DNA of 9,648 bases from an uncultured Eubacteriales bacterium (lineage in GTDB: Bacteria; Bacillota; Clostridia; Christensenellales; CAG-917): contig URUQ01000045.1 in assembly GCA_900551145.1 (NCBI GenBank), forward strand, positions 1 through 9,648, in the 5' to 3' direction. The position numbers and the translations under genes were made by a program. Shown here one piece after another: positions 1-7,223 of this stretch. Under the pieces are notes generated by a model, which worked only from the letters and a program-made list of their open reading frames with translations, was not told where the DNA came from and ran no database searches. Each line of letters starts with the position of its first letter. Within the stretch, counting starts at the first letter, position 1.

Positions 1-48
1 CGAGATAGGAGTCCGTCTCGTGGGCTCGGAGATGTGTATAAGAGACAG
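1..48 (+). other. Untrimmed Illumina Nextera i7 adapter (artefact)
   Basis: These bases are sequencing-library sequence, not genome. Positions 1-6 (CGAGAT) match the end of the Illumina P7 primer. Positions 7-14 (AGGAGTCC) fit an 8-base i7 index; as I recall it is the adapter-strand form of Nextera N705. Positions 15-29 match the Nextera read-2 stem, and positions 30-48 (AGATGTGTATAAGAGACAG) are the 19-bp Tn5 mosaic end. Genuine sequence begins at 49. A GTG at 34 followed by codons for YKRQ is in frame with the next gene, so an automatic gene caller would place a false start inside the adapter. Confidence 0.98.
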
Positions 49-843
49 CTTTCACAGTATATTCAAAACGTAAAGGTCGTGTCTTTGGACGACGGAAAAG
101 ACCCCGACGAAACCGTACGCGACGAGGGCTACGAAGGCTTTATGAAGCACGTGAGCGAGGCGTTGCCGGTCGTTGAGTACAAGCTCAAGCTTTGCGCTGA
201 CGCAAACGATCTCGGCTCGGTCAACGGCAGAGCAAAATACGTGCAATCCGCACTCAATGTGCTAAAAGGCATAGATAACAAAGCGGAAAGAGAAGTTTAT
301 ATGGCGGTTGTGTCAAAACTCAGCAAGGTGTCGGTATCGACTCTCACTGCGGAAATCGGCACCGTTCGTCCTAAAAGAGAAGAACCCGTCAAGGAAAACG
401 TCGAGGAAAAACAAGCAAAGAATTTGCGCGCTTCGAGATTTATCGTCAACAGACTTCTAAACAACGAGGTGTATACCGATCTCGGCAAAGTCAAGAGAGA
501 ATGGCTTGCAAACGATACGCACAAAAAGATTTTCGATTTCGTCCTATCCGAGCCGGAAAAGCAAGCGAGCATAAGCAAAATGTACGACGTTTTGGGATAT
601 GACGACGAGGAAGTAAATTGCGTTTTGGGTATCAATTTGCACTTCTCGGACAAAGGTCGCGAAGCGGACTATTACAACGATTGTTTGCTTGCGCTTGCCA
701 ACGAGAGTATATCGCAAAAACTCGACGAAGCAAAAGAAAGATTCAATACTCTCTCGGATTCTGCCGAGAAAAAAGCGTGTCTTGTGGAAATTTCCGCATT
801 GACCAAAAAATTAAAATCCAAATCAATTGAAGATAAACTTTGA
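49..843 (+). CDS. dnaG: DNA primase, C-terminal part (5'-truncated by contig end)
   Basis: DnaG makes the RNA primers for chromosomal replication and docks on the replicative helicase DnaB/DnaC. About 264 codons remain of a family that is usually about 600 residues long. The fragment opens near the end of the TOPRIM catalytic fold with VSLDDGKDPDE (fragment residues 11-21), a hallmark primase motif. The linker YKLKL...DLGSVNGRAKYVQ (44-65) follows, then a charged hinge at about 108-125, and from about 126 the helical helicase-interaction domain. The zinc-binding domain, the polymerase core and the main TOPRIM metal-binding acidic residues are missing. The cause is the adapter-marked contig edge, not a mutation. 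No start codon is assigned, because the GTG at 34 is adapter. The gene ends 18 nt before rpoD, the classic Firmicutes pairing. Confidence 0.93.
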   Translation, partial: LSQYIQNVKVVSLDDGKDPDETVRDEGYEGFMKHVSEALPVVEYKLKLCADANDLGSVNGRAKYVQSALNVLKGIDNKAEREVYMAVVSKLSKVSVSTLTAEIGTVRPKREEPVKENVEEKQAKNLRASRFIVNRLLNNEVYTDLGKVKREWLANDTHKKIFDFVLSEPEKQASISKMYDVLGYDDEEVNCVLGINLHFSDKGREADYYNDCLLALANESISQKLDEAKERFNTLSDSAEKKACLVEISALTKKLKSKSIEDKL

Positions 844-850
844 TTCACAT

Positions 851-856
851 AGGAGG
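851..856 (+). promoter_or_regulatory. Ribosome binding site of rpoD
   Basis: A perfect AGGAGG lies 5 nt upstream of the GTG at 862. It decides the start of rpoD at this GTG, since no in-frame ATG is similarly placed. Confidence 0.85.
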
Positions 857-861
857 ACAAC

Positions 862-1908
862 GTGGACAGAGAACAACTTTTGAAACAAGAGATTGACAAA
901 ATCGTCGCTTTGGGAAAGAGCAAAGGCTCGGTGAGTGAAGACGAGATAATGGCAAAACTCGAACATCTCAACGCAACCGCCGAAGATATGGAAGTGGTGT
1001 TCAATGCTTTGCAAGCGGAAAACATCAAGGTTGAAGAGACGATTGAGGACGACGATATCTCGCTTGACAAAATCATCGACAGCAGTGTTGACGACTCGGT
1101 CAAAATCTACCTCAAGGACATCGGTAAAGTGCCCCTCTTGACGGGTGAACAAGAAATTGAACTTGCCAAGAGAATGAAAGAGGGTGACGAAGAGGCAAAG
1201 CATTTGCTAAGCGAAGCAAACCTCCGTCTTGTCGTATCTATCGCAAAACGCTACGTTGGCAGAGGCATGCAATTTCTCGACTTGATACAAGAGGGCAACC
1301 TCGGCCTTATGAAAGCGGTTGAAAAATTCGATTACACCAAGGGCTTCAAGTTCTCGACGTACGCAACGTGGTGGATTAGACAAGCAATCACTCGTGCAAT
1401 TGCCGACCAAGCAAGGACTATTCGTATCCCCGTGCATATGGTGGAAACCATCAACAAACAAGTGCGTGCAACGCGTCAACTTCTGCAACAACTGGGCAGA
1501 GAACCGTCCGCTGAAGAGATTGCGCAACATCTCGGTTGCTCGGTAGAGCGCGTGCGTGAGATACAAAAAATAGCACAAGATCCTGTCTCTCTCGAAACGC
1601 CTATCGGTGAGGAAGAGGACAGCCACCTCGGAGATTTCATCGAGGATACTGGTGCTCTTTCACCAAGCGACGTTGCGGAAAGCAATATGCTCAAAGAGCA
1701 ACTTATCCAAGTGCTCAACACTCTCACTCCGCGTGAGGAAAAAGTGTTGAGATTGAGATACGGTCTTGACGATTCGCACCCAAGAACGCTCGAAGAAGTA
1801 GGCAAAGAATTTAACGTCACTCGTGAGCGTATCCGTCAAATCGAGGCAAAGGCACTGCGCAAATTGCGCCATCCCAACCGCATCAAAAAACTCAAAGATT
1901 TTGACTGA
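862..1908 (+). CDS. rpoD: RNA polymerase primary sigma factor (sigma-70/SigA)
   Basis: This is the housekeeping sigma factor that directs RNA polymerase to TTGACA/TATAAT promoters. It has 348 residues, close to Bacillus SigA (about 371). The regions run in order. Acidic region 1.1 spans about 1-75. Region 1.2 spans about 78-112 (DSVKIYLKDIGKVPLLT). Region 2 spans about 118-187, with NLRLVVSIAKRYVGRGM and the -10-recognising, melting segment GFKFSTYATWWIRQAITRAI (161-180). Region 3 spans about 189-270. Region 4 spans about 283-340, with the -35-binding helix-turn-helix TLEEVGKEFNVTRERIRQIE (309-328). Full regions 1.1 to 4 and the canonical region 2.4 rule out an alternative sigma factor. Start is GTG with an ideal Shine-Dalgarno. 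The stop codon overlaps the trmK start by one base (TGATG), implying translational coupling. Confidence 0.98.
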   Translation: MDREQLLKQEIDKIVALGKSKGSVSEDEIMAKLEHLNATAEDMEVVFNALQAENIKVEETIEDDDISLDKIIDSSVDDSVKIYLKDIGKVPLLTGEQEIELAKRMKEGDEEAKHLLSEANLRLVVSIAKRYVGRGMQFLDLIQEGNLGLMKAVEKFDYTKGFKFSTYATWWIRQAITRAIADQARTIRIPVHMVETINKQVRATRQLLQQLGREPSAEEIAQHLGCSVERVREIQKIAQDPVSLETPIGEEEDSHLGDFIEDTGALSPSDVAESNMLKEQLIQVLNTLTPREEKVLRLRYGLDDSHPRTLEEVGKEFNVTRERIRQIEAKALRKLRHPNRIKKLKDFD

Positions 1909-2573
1909 TGCCCATACGACTTGACCAAAGACTGACGTCTATCGCAAATCTCGTCGATTACGGCAAAGTGGCGGACGTGGGGTGCGACCACGGCAAACTC
2001 GGCTACTATCTCGTAAGCACGGACAGGGCAAGCGAAGTCATCGCAACGGATATAAGCGCACCTTCTCTTGCCAAAGCGGAGGAACTTGCCAAAGAAAACG
2101 GCGTCTCGGATATTATGAGCGCAAGGCTCGGTGACGGACTCGGGTGCGTGGAAAGCGAAGAAGTCGACACCGTGATAATCGCGGGGCTAGGCGGTGACGT
2201 GATAGCAAATATATTGTCGCGCGCACGCGTTGAGGGCAAGACCTTTCAACACTTTTTGCTCTCTCCCAACACTCACCCCGAAAAGGTGAGAAGAGAGATT
2301 ATACTCTCTCGTCATACGATAGTTTACGACGATTTGCTCGAAGCTGCGGGCAAGGTCTACACGATTATCAAAACGCAAAAAGGCGAGAGCAAGCTCGATG
2401 AAGAGCAGATAAAGTACGGCGCGTTTTTCAAGACTAATCCAAACTTTTCGGCGTTTGCGAAAAAGGATATCCAAAACCTTGAAAACATCTATCGAAACAA
2501 TCCGTCGGCAAGCGAACTAAAAGACAAGATTGACGCTTTGAAAGACGCACTTGACAAGACAATCAATACTTGA
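1908..2573 (+). CDS. trmK: tRNA (adenine(22)-N1)-methyltransferase
   Basis: TrmK uses S-adenosylmethionine to methylate N1 of adenine 22 in the D-loop region of certain tRNAs. The protein has 221 residues, against about 240 in Bacillus TrmK. A class I Rossmann methyltransferase fold is visible: SAM-binding motif I VADVGCDHGKLG (21-32), motif II ATDIS (46-50), RLGDGL (73-78), and the family signature IIAGLGGD (90-97). LSPNTHPEKVRR (118-129) follows. The C-terminal third (about 160-221) is charged and helical, like the coiled-coil tail of characterised TrmK. No good Shine-Dalgarno precedes the ATG. The TGATG overlap with rpoD suggests ribosomes re-initiate after finishing rpoD. Its position between rpoD and a Nif3-family gene matches Bacillus subtilis yqfN and supports the assignment. 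Catalysis is inferred from family membership. Confidence 0.92.
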   Translation: MPIRLDQRLTSIANLVDYGKVADVGCDHGKLGYYLVSTDRASEVIATDISAPSLAKAEELAKENGVSDIMSARLGDGLGCVESEEVDTVIIAGLGGDVIANILSRARVEGKTFQHFLLSPNTHPEKVRREIILSRHTIVYDDLLEAAGKVYTIIKTQKGESKLDEEQIKYGAFFKTNPNFSAFAKKDIQNLENIYRNNPSASELKDKIDALKDALDKTINT

Positions 2574-2580
2574 TACATAC

Positions 2581-2607
2581 AAAAACGGCTTATAAAACCG
2601 CTTTTTT
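2581..2607 (+). terminator. Weak terminator-like hairpin between trmK and nif3
   Basis: CGG (2586-2588) pairs with CCG (2598-2600). Inside are a C/A mismatch, two A-U pairs and a 3-nt loop. An A-run (2581-2585) faces six T's (2602-2607) across a bulged C. The geometry resembles an intrinsic terminator, but the GC core is only three pairs. It could be a leaky attenuator that lowers expression of the distal genes, or it could be chance. Confidence 0.3.
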
Positions 2608-2614
2608 GAAAAAT

Positions 2615-2621
2615 AGGAAAG
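2615..2621 (+). promoter_or_regulatory. Ribosome binding site of the Nif3-family gene
   Basis: AGGAAAG lies just upstream of the ATG at 2624. It favours this start over a TTG at 2570 in the same frame, which lacks a ribosome binding site and would add 18 residues (MIHTKTAYK...) ahead of the usual family N-terminus. Confidence 0.65.
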
Positions 2622-2623
2622 AT

Positions 2624-3391
2624 ATGAAAAACAGACAAATCATCGACGCAATAGAGCAGTTTGCTCCCAAAACGTTGGCAGAGCCGTGGGATAATCCCGG
2701 TCTTATGATAGGTTCGTTTAACGACGAGTGCACCGGTGTTATCGTTGCACTCGACCTTACCAAAGACGTCGTAAAGCAAGCAATCGAAAACCGTTGCAAT
2801 CTCATCCTCACGCATCACCCGTTTTTCTTTACGGCAATAAAGAGCATTGACACCGACGAGTCAAAAGGCGAGATTATAAAAGACGTGCTCAAAAACGGAC
2901 TTACCGTTTATAGCGCACACACAAATCTTGACGAGTGCGAAGAAGGACTTTGCGTAACGCTTGCAAAACTTCTCGGCGGACAAAATCTCGTGGCGGACGG
3001 CGTAGGCGTACTTTGCGACGTTGACGAGACGACGCTTAAAAACTTTGCAAAGCACGTTGCAAACACCTTAAAAGACGACTCTGTCAAATACACGGGTGAC
3101 GACGATAAGACTATACGCAAAATGCTATGTATTTGCGGAGGCGGTGCGGGAGACAGTGCGTATGATCACGCAAGAGGCGTTGCGGACGTGTTTGTCACGG
3201 GCGACTTCAAACACCATCTCTACGTAGCGTCCGAAAACGACGATTTCCCGATTGTGGAATTCTCGCATTATCACAGCGAGATTATCGTAGAAAACTTATT
3301 TGAAAAAATCCTCGCTCCTCTCGGAGTGAAAATCATAAAAGCAAAACAGAACTGTCCTTTTAAGACAGTCGGAGGATACAATGAATATTGA
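2624..3391 (+). CDS. Nif3-like dinuclear metal centre hexameric protein (YbgI/YqfO family)
   Basis: Members of this conserved family form toroidal hexamers with a two-metal site. They are often annotated as 'GTP cyclohydrolase I type 2 homolog', but the physiological role is not settled. The protein has 255 residues, matching the short E. coli YbgI form and lacking the PII-like insert of the roughly 370-residue B. subtilis YqfO. Visible motifs are LAEPWDNPGLMIG (18-30) at the N-terminus, THHP (63-66) and AHTNLD (98-103), both supplying metal ligands, TGDFKHH (192-198), and SHYHSE (214-219), the equivalent of the C-terminal GHYxTE-type metal motif. All expected ligand clusters are present, so it should bind metal. 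The start is ATG at 2624, chosen by its ribosome binding site and family N-terminus. Its last 11 bases overlap the zinc-ribbon gene. The trmK-nif3 order is a known Firmicutes arrangement. Confidence 0.93.
   Translation: MKNRQIIDAIEQFAPKTLAEPWDNPGLMIGSFNDECTGVIVALDLTKDVVKQAIENRCNLILTHHPFFFTAIKSIDTDESKGEIIKDVLKNGLTVYSAHTNLDECEEGLCVTLAKLLGGQNLVADGVGVLCDVDETTLKNFAKHVANTLKDDSVKYTGDDDKTIRKMLCICGGGAGDSAYDHARGVADVFVTGDFKHHLYVASENDDFPIVEFSHYHSEIIVENLFEKILAPLGVKIIKAKQNCPFKTVGGYNEY
3371..3376 (+). promoter_or_regulatory. Ribosome binding site of the zinc-ribbon gene
   Basis: GGAGGA inside the 3' end of the Nif3-family gene lies 4 nt before the ATG at 3381. It supports an independent start within the upstream gene despite the 11-nt overlap. 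Confidence 0.75.
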
Positions 3392-4097
3392 CAAGATACT
3401 CGAATATCAAAAAATCGACCAAGAACTCATTTCGCTTGAAAATGAAGTGCTCAAAAGCAGCGAAAGACAAAATCTCGCAATGGCGAAATCTCGTCTTGAC
3501 GGAGCAACCGAAACTATCGGAAAGCTCAAAAACGACGCAGCGGAACTTCTTGCCGGTTATACCTCTATGAAAGAAAAAATCGACGCCCTCAAAGCCGAAC
3601 TCGACGAATTTGACGGTATTTTGGACGACGTTCAAGACGCAACGGAAGCGGACCACTATCTCAAAATGGTGGCAAGCATTGCGGACAAAATAAACTCGCT
3701 CGAAAAGGAAGCAAATTCCACTTCAACCAAAATAGACCAAGTCAACGACAACTACAAAAAGACGTGGGATATCGGCGTAAAGGCAAGCGACGTATACAAG
3801 GCGGCAAAGGCGGAGTATGACGCGTTTATGAAGAATTTGCAACCGCAAGTGGTGCAAATCAAAGCGCAACTTTCCGCGCTCAAAGGTGAAATCCCCGAAA
3901 AGATTATGAACGCATACCTATCGTTGCGCACGGCAAAGAAGATGCCTGCGTTTGTGCCGTACGACAGCGAACACGAGATTTGCGGTCGTTGCAGAATGGA
4001 ACTTGACAACAACACCAAGTCCAAACTTCGTAGCGTCGGCGACGTGGCGGAGTGTCCCAATTGTCGTCGTATTCTTTACGTAGCGGAGAAAAAATAA
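3381..4097 (+). CDS. Coiled-coil protein with C-terminal C4 zinc ribbon (COG1579/DUF164-like)
   Basis: The protein has 238 residues in two parts. Residues about 1-180 are predicted long alpha-helix/coiled coil, rich in Lys, Glu, Asp and Ala with heptad-like spacing (for example EYQKIDQELISLENEVLK near the N-terminus). Residues about 195-238 form a compact C4 zinc ribbon with cysteine pairs CGRC (C201, C204) and CPNC (C225, C228). This is the architecture of the family containing Chlamydia CT398 and Helicobacter HP0958, where RNA-, protein- or sigma-54-related roles have been described. None can be transferred safely here. No signal peptide or membrane segment is visible, so it is probably cytoplasmic. 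Translation is likely coupled to the Nif3-like gene by the overlap. The persistent nif3/zinc-ribbon pairing in Firmicutes hints at a shared, still undefined role, possibly in nucleic-acid metabolism. Confidence 0.88.
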   Translation: MNIDKILEYQKIDQELISLENEVLKSSERQNLAMAKSRLDGATETIGKLKNDAAELLAGYTSMKEKIDALKAELDEFDGILDDVQDATEADHYLKMVASIADKINSLEKEANSTSTKIDQVNDNYKKTWDIGVKASDVYKAAKAEYDAFMKNLQPQVVQIKAQLSALKGEIPEKIMNAYLSLRTAKKMPAFVPYDSEHEICGRCRMELDNNTKSKLRSVGDVAECPNCRRILYVAEKK

Positions 4098-4116
4098 CGA
4101 GATTTTTACAAAAGGT

Positions 4117-4123
4117 AGGAGAG
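4117..4123 (+). promoter_or_regulatory. Ribosome binding site of the beta-galactosidase gene
   Basis: AGGAGAG lies 4-6 nt upstream of the ATG at 4128, within a 30-nt gap after the zinc-ribbon gene. The gap is too short for a complete promoter, and I saw no paired -35/-10 boxes just upstream. Confidence 0.75.
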
Positions 4124-4127
4124 AAAT

Positions 4128-7100
4128 ATGAAGAATTGTTACAACAATCCCGATGTATATTGCATAAACGTCGCGCCAAAACACGGCGCTGGTTTCCCTC
4201 TTGACGAAAACGGCAATCAAAAGACGGTCTTGCTCAACGGAGAGTGGGACTTCAAATACTATATGTCGGCAAGTATGCTCGATATCAATCCGACGGAGTG
4301 GGACAAAATAGAAGTTCCGTCAAACTGGCAACTCAAAGGCTACGGCAAGCCTATTTATTCCAACATAAGTTATCCGCACCCAATCGCAACGAGCGGTAAA
4401 CCCCGTATCAACGCAGACGAAAACAATTGCGGCGTATATCGTCGTACGTTCACCGTGGACAAGGTGGAGGGCAGTATTCGCATCAATTTTGCCGCAAACA
4501 GCGGTGCGGAGCTTTACGTCAACGGAAGTTTCGTCGGATACAGCGAAGACACCTTCGATTATCAAGAGTACGATATCACGCCGTTCGTGAAAGTGGGTGA
4601 AAACGAGGTGAAAATCGTCGTTTATCGCTACACGACGGGCAGTTATCTCGAAGACCAAGATATGTGGCGCATTTCGGGACTTTTCCGTGACGTCAACCTT
4701 ATTTTCTTGCCGAGCGTGCGAATCGAAGACGTGTACGCGCGTGCCGAGTTCAACGAGGATATGTCCAAAGCCAAACTTTTGATTGATACGAGCGTGTATT
4801 GTTCCAAGAACGTGGAAATCGAAGATGCCGACGTAAAAGTGGAAGTTATCGACGTCGGCGGCAACGTCGTATCGAGCGGAAACTTTGCAGTACTCGGTCT
4901 CGACGAGGACGAAACTATCCCCATCAAGATAACGGAAAATATACAAAATCCGCATCTTTGGAGCAGCGAAGACCCCTATCTCTACAAGATTAGACTCACT
5001 TTCACGTCCACGGAAAAGGGCAAAACTATTTTCCACGACAGAAGAGAATTAAACTTCGGTTTCAGACAAGTTGCAATCGTGCCGTCTGTTGACGGAAAGC
5101 AACCGTACATAACCCTCAACGGCAAAAAACTCAAAATTAGAGGCGTCAACCGTCACGAGTTTCACCCCGATTTCGGTCACGCAGTGCCAAAGGAATACAC
5201 CGAAAAGGATATCCTTCTTCTCAAAAAGAATAACGTCAACAGTATCCGCACCTCACACTATCCCAACAGCAGACATTTTTATGATTTGTGCGACAAGTAC
5301 GGCATAATGGTGATGTGTGAAAACAACCTCGAAACTCACGGCTTGGCAACGCGTGTTCCTCGCTCCAACAAACGTTGGACGGAGCAAGTTTGCTGGCGTA
5401 TGAGAAATATGGTCAGAACCTATCGTAACCACGCTTGTATACTCTTTTGGTCGCTCGGCAACGAGAGCGGAAACGGAAAAGCGTTCCCCGCAATGAAGAA
5501 AGCCGCGCTCGAACTCGATACCACTCGTCCCATACACTACGAGCCAGACGCATACGTCAAAACTACGGACATTATGAGCGAGATGTACACCAAGGAAGAG
5601 CAAATGGAAGAGATCGCCAATAACAAACTCCATATTCATTCAATGGCGTTGTGGGCACCTCTCGGGCATTTACTGACGCCCAAAATGTACAAAAACAAGC
5701 CGTTTATTCAATGTGAATACGCACACTGTATGGGCAACAGCCTCGGCAACTTCGAGGACTACTGGAAGCACTTCCGCAAAAACGACAGACTTTGCGGTGG
5801 TTATATATGGGACTTTGCCGACCAATCAATCAAGAGAGTCGGTGCGGACGGTACGATAGAGTATACTTACGGCGGAGACTGGGGGGACAAACCCAACGAC
5901 GGCACTTTCGCATTCAACGGTATCGTCAGAGCGGACAGAAGCCCGAATCCCGCATTCTACGAAGTAGGAAAGGTGTATCAACAAGTGCAATTCGCACTCA
6001 AAAACGGAAAAATCGAGATTGAAAACGAGTATATGTTCACCAATCTCAACCGCTTTGAAATGCGCTTCGATTTGCTTGAAAACGGCGTCGTAGTCGATAC
6101 GAAAACCGCTGATATGCCGTCAGTCGAGCCTTACGGCAAGACGAGTGTCGATATGCCGTTTGACGTCAAAGCCGACGGCAAAGAAAAGGCAATCAATTGC
6201 TATTGCGTGGTCAAGGACGCTTTTGACGTCTTTGAAAAGGGTGATATAATCGCGCGCGAACAACTCGATTTGACAGGTTTTATCCCCGCAAAATACGAAG
6301 AACCGCAAGGCAAAACCGTATTCAACGAAGACGGGAAGATAGTGTTAGAATGCGGAAAAATGCGTGCAATCGTGTCCAAGAACAGCGGTTGCATAACCTC
6401 GATAGTCGTAGACGGCAAAGAAAAACTTGCCTCGCCGATTATTCCCAACTTCTGGCGCGCGCCTATCGACAACGACATCTCTCCGCAACTCCCGGGCATC
6501 GTCAAGAGATTGTTCGGAAAACTTTTCTTCAAGGGGTGCAAAGAACATCTTGTTAAGTCCAATATGGTGCTTACGGACAAATCCGTACAAATCGAGTGGT
6601 CTTGCATGCCTCAACTTTCCGTGCTCAAAACCGTCTACGAAGCAAGCGAAGACGGCATCAAAGTGTCGATGAAGGTCAAAAACGATTGGTTCAGTTTGCC
6701 CAGATATGGTTTTAGAATGGGACTTGCCACGACGGACGACGTCGCGTTCTACGGCAGAGGACCTCACGAGAACTATTGCGACAGAAAAGCGTCCGCTCCG
6801 CTCGGAGTGTACGAAGGTAAAATCGCCGACTTCGAGCATAATTATCTCGTACCGCAAGAAAACGGCAACCACTGCGACACTCGTTGGGTGAAAGTGGGCG
6901 GTGAAGACGGCATCGAAGTCGTTGCAACGGACAAACCCTTTGAATTCAGCGTGCACGATTATACGCAAGAAGCTCTCGAAGAGGCAAAACACGCTCACGA
7001 ACTCAAACACGGTGACGTGATAGAGCTTTATATCGACGGCGCACAACGCGGAGTGGGCGGTGACGTCCCCGCACTTGCTTGCACCAAGAAGAGATACAAG

Positions 7101-7148
7101 ATTTTGCCGGGCAAGTATCACGATTTGAGCTTCGTCATCAAAGCCTAA
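4128..7148 (+). CDS. lacZ: Beta-galactosidase, glycoside hydrolase family 2
   Basis: This large cytoplasmic enzyme (1006 residues; E. coli LacZ is 1024) hydrolyses terminal beta-galactosides such as lactose. Domain order is a sugar-binding jelly roll (about 35-195; WDKIEVPSNWQLKGYGKP, YLEDQDMWRISG), an immunoglobulin-like domain (about 198-312), the TIM barrel (about 315-615), a second beta domain (about 620-720) and the small-chain domain (about 735-1005). Catalytic motifs are intact: acid/base E446 in WSLGNESG, nucleophile E530 in CEYAHCMGNSLG, and transition-state residues R374/H377 in IRTSHYPN. Mg ligands are E402 and H404 (LETHG), and the Na-site pattern FAFN is at 594-597. No signal peptide is visible. 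The position matching E. coli Trp999 appears replaced (GGDVPALA, 978-985), so glucose-site or acceptor specificity may differ. Codon use resembles its neighbours, with no sign of recent transfer. Promoterless proximity to the operon suggests co-transcription with dnaG-rpoD. Substrate is inferred. Confidence 0.93.
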   Translation: MKNCYNNPDVYCINVAPKHGAGFPLDENGNQKTVLLNGEWDFKYYMSASMLDINPTEWDKIEVPSNWQLKGYGKPIYSNISYPHPIATSGKPRINADENNCGVYRRTFTVDKVEGSIRINFAANSGAELYVNGSFVGYSEDTFDYQEYDITPFVKVGENEVKIVVYRYTTGSYLEDQDMWRISGLFRDVNLIFLPSVRIEDVYARAEFNEDMSKAKLLIDTSVYCSKNVEIEDADVKVEVIDVGGNVVSSGNFAVLGLDEDETIPIKITENIQNPHLWSSEDPYLYKIRLTFTSTEKGKTIFHDRRELNFGFRQVAIVPSVDGKQPYITLNGKKLKIRGVNRHEFHPDFGHAVPKEYTEKDILLLKKNNVNSIRTSHYPNSRHFYDLCDKYGIMVMCENNLETHGLATRVPRSNKRWTEQVCWRMRNMVRTYRNHACILFWSLGNESGNGKAFPAMKKAALELDTTRPIHYEPDAYVKTTDIMSEMYTKEEQMEEIANNKLHIHSMALWAPLGHLLTPKMYKNKPFIQCEYAHCMGNSLGNFEDYWKHFRKNDRLCGGYIWDFADQSIKRVGADGTIEYTYGGDWGDKPNDGTFAFNGIVRADRSPNPAFYEVGKVYQQVQFALKNGKIEIENEYMFTNLNRFEMRFDLLENGVVVDTKTADMPSVEPYGKTSVDMPFDVKADGKEKAINCYCVVKDAFDVFEKGDIIAREQLDLTGFIPAKYEEPQGKTVFNEDGKIVLECGKMRAIVSKNSGCITSIVVDGKEKLASPIIPNFWRAPIDNDISPQLPGIVKRLFGKLFFKGCKEHLVKSNMVLTDKSVQIEWSCMPQLSVLKTVYEASEDGIKVSMKVKNDWFSLPRYGFRMGLATTDDVAFYGRGPHENYCDRKASAPLGVYEGKIADFEHNYLVPQENGNHCDTRWVKVGGEDGIEVVATDKPFEFSVHDYTQEALEEAKHAHELKHGDVIELYIDGAQRGVGGDVPALACTKKRYKILPGKYHDLSFVIKA

Positions 7149-7164
7149 CGGATATTCTAACCGG

Positions 7165-7200
7165 TTGCTTTTGCAAATTATCGCAATTGCGCAAAGGCAA
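7165..7200 (+). repeat. Imperfect inverted repeat downstream of beta-galactosidase
   Basis: TTGCTTTTGC (7165-7174) pairs with GCAAAGGCAA (7191-7200), with one G-U pair. A nested AATT/AATT stem (7176-7179 with 7185-7188) lies inside. No T-run follows, so it is not an intrinsic terminator by itself. It may protect the 3' end of the mRNA or be incidental. Confidence 0.4.
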
Positions 7201-7223
7201 TGCAAATAACAAAATTCAACCAA

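Noticed and set aside
34..48. GTG start codon for dnaG at base 34
   Set aside because: It lies inside the Nextera mosaic end, so the encoded residues are adapter-derived.
2551..2579. Perfect TTGACA (2551-2556) near the end of trmK as a promoter for the Nif3-like gene
   Set aside because: The box at the right spacing is TACATA, a poor -10 lacking the key final T. TTGACA is also readily produced by Leu-Asp-Lys codons in this codon-use style.
2570..2623. Upstream TTG start for the Nif3-like gene overlapping the trmK stop
   Set aside because: It would add a non-family 18-residue extension without a ribosome binding site. ATG 2624 has AGGAAAG just upstream and the expected N-terminus.
4003..4035. 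TTGACA inside the zinc-ribbon gene as a promoter for the beta-galactosidase
   Set aside because: No acceptable -10 element follows at 16-18 nt, and the motif again falls on Leu-Asp codons of the reading frame.
6345..7223. A 292-codon minus-strand frame opposite the end of the beta-galactosidase gene
   Set aside because: It is another shadow frame. It runs across the conserved small-chain domain of the sense gene and into the intergenic hairpin, with no domain motif recognised.
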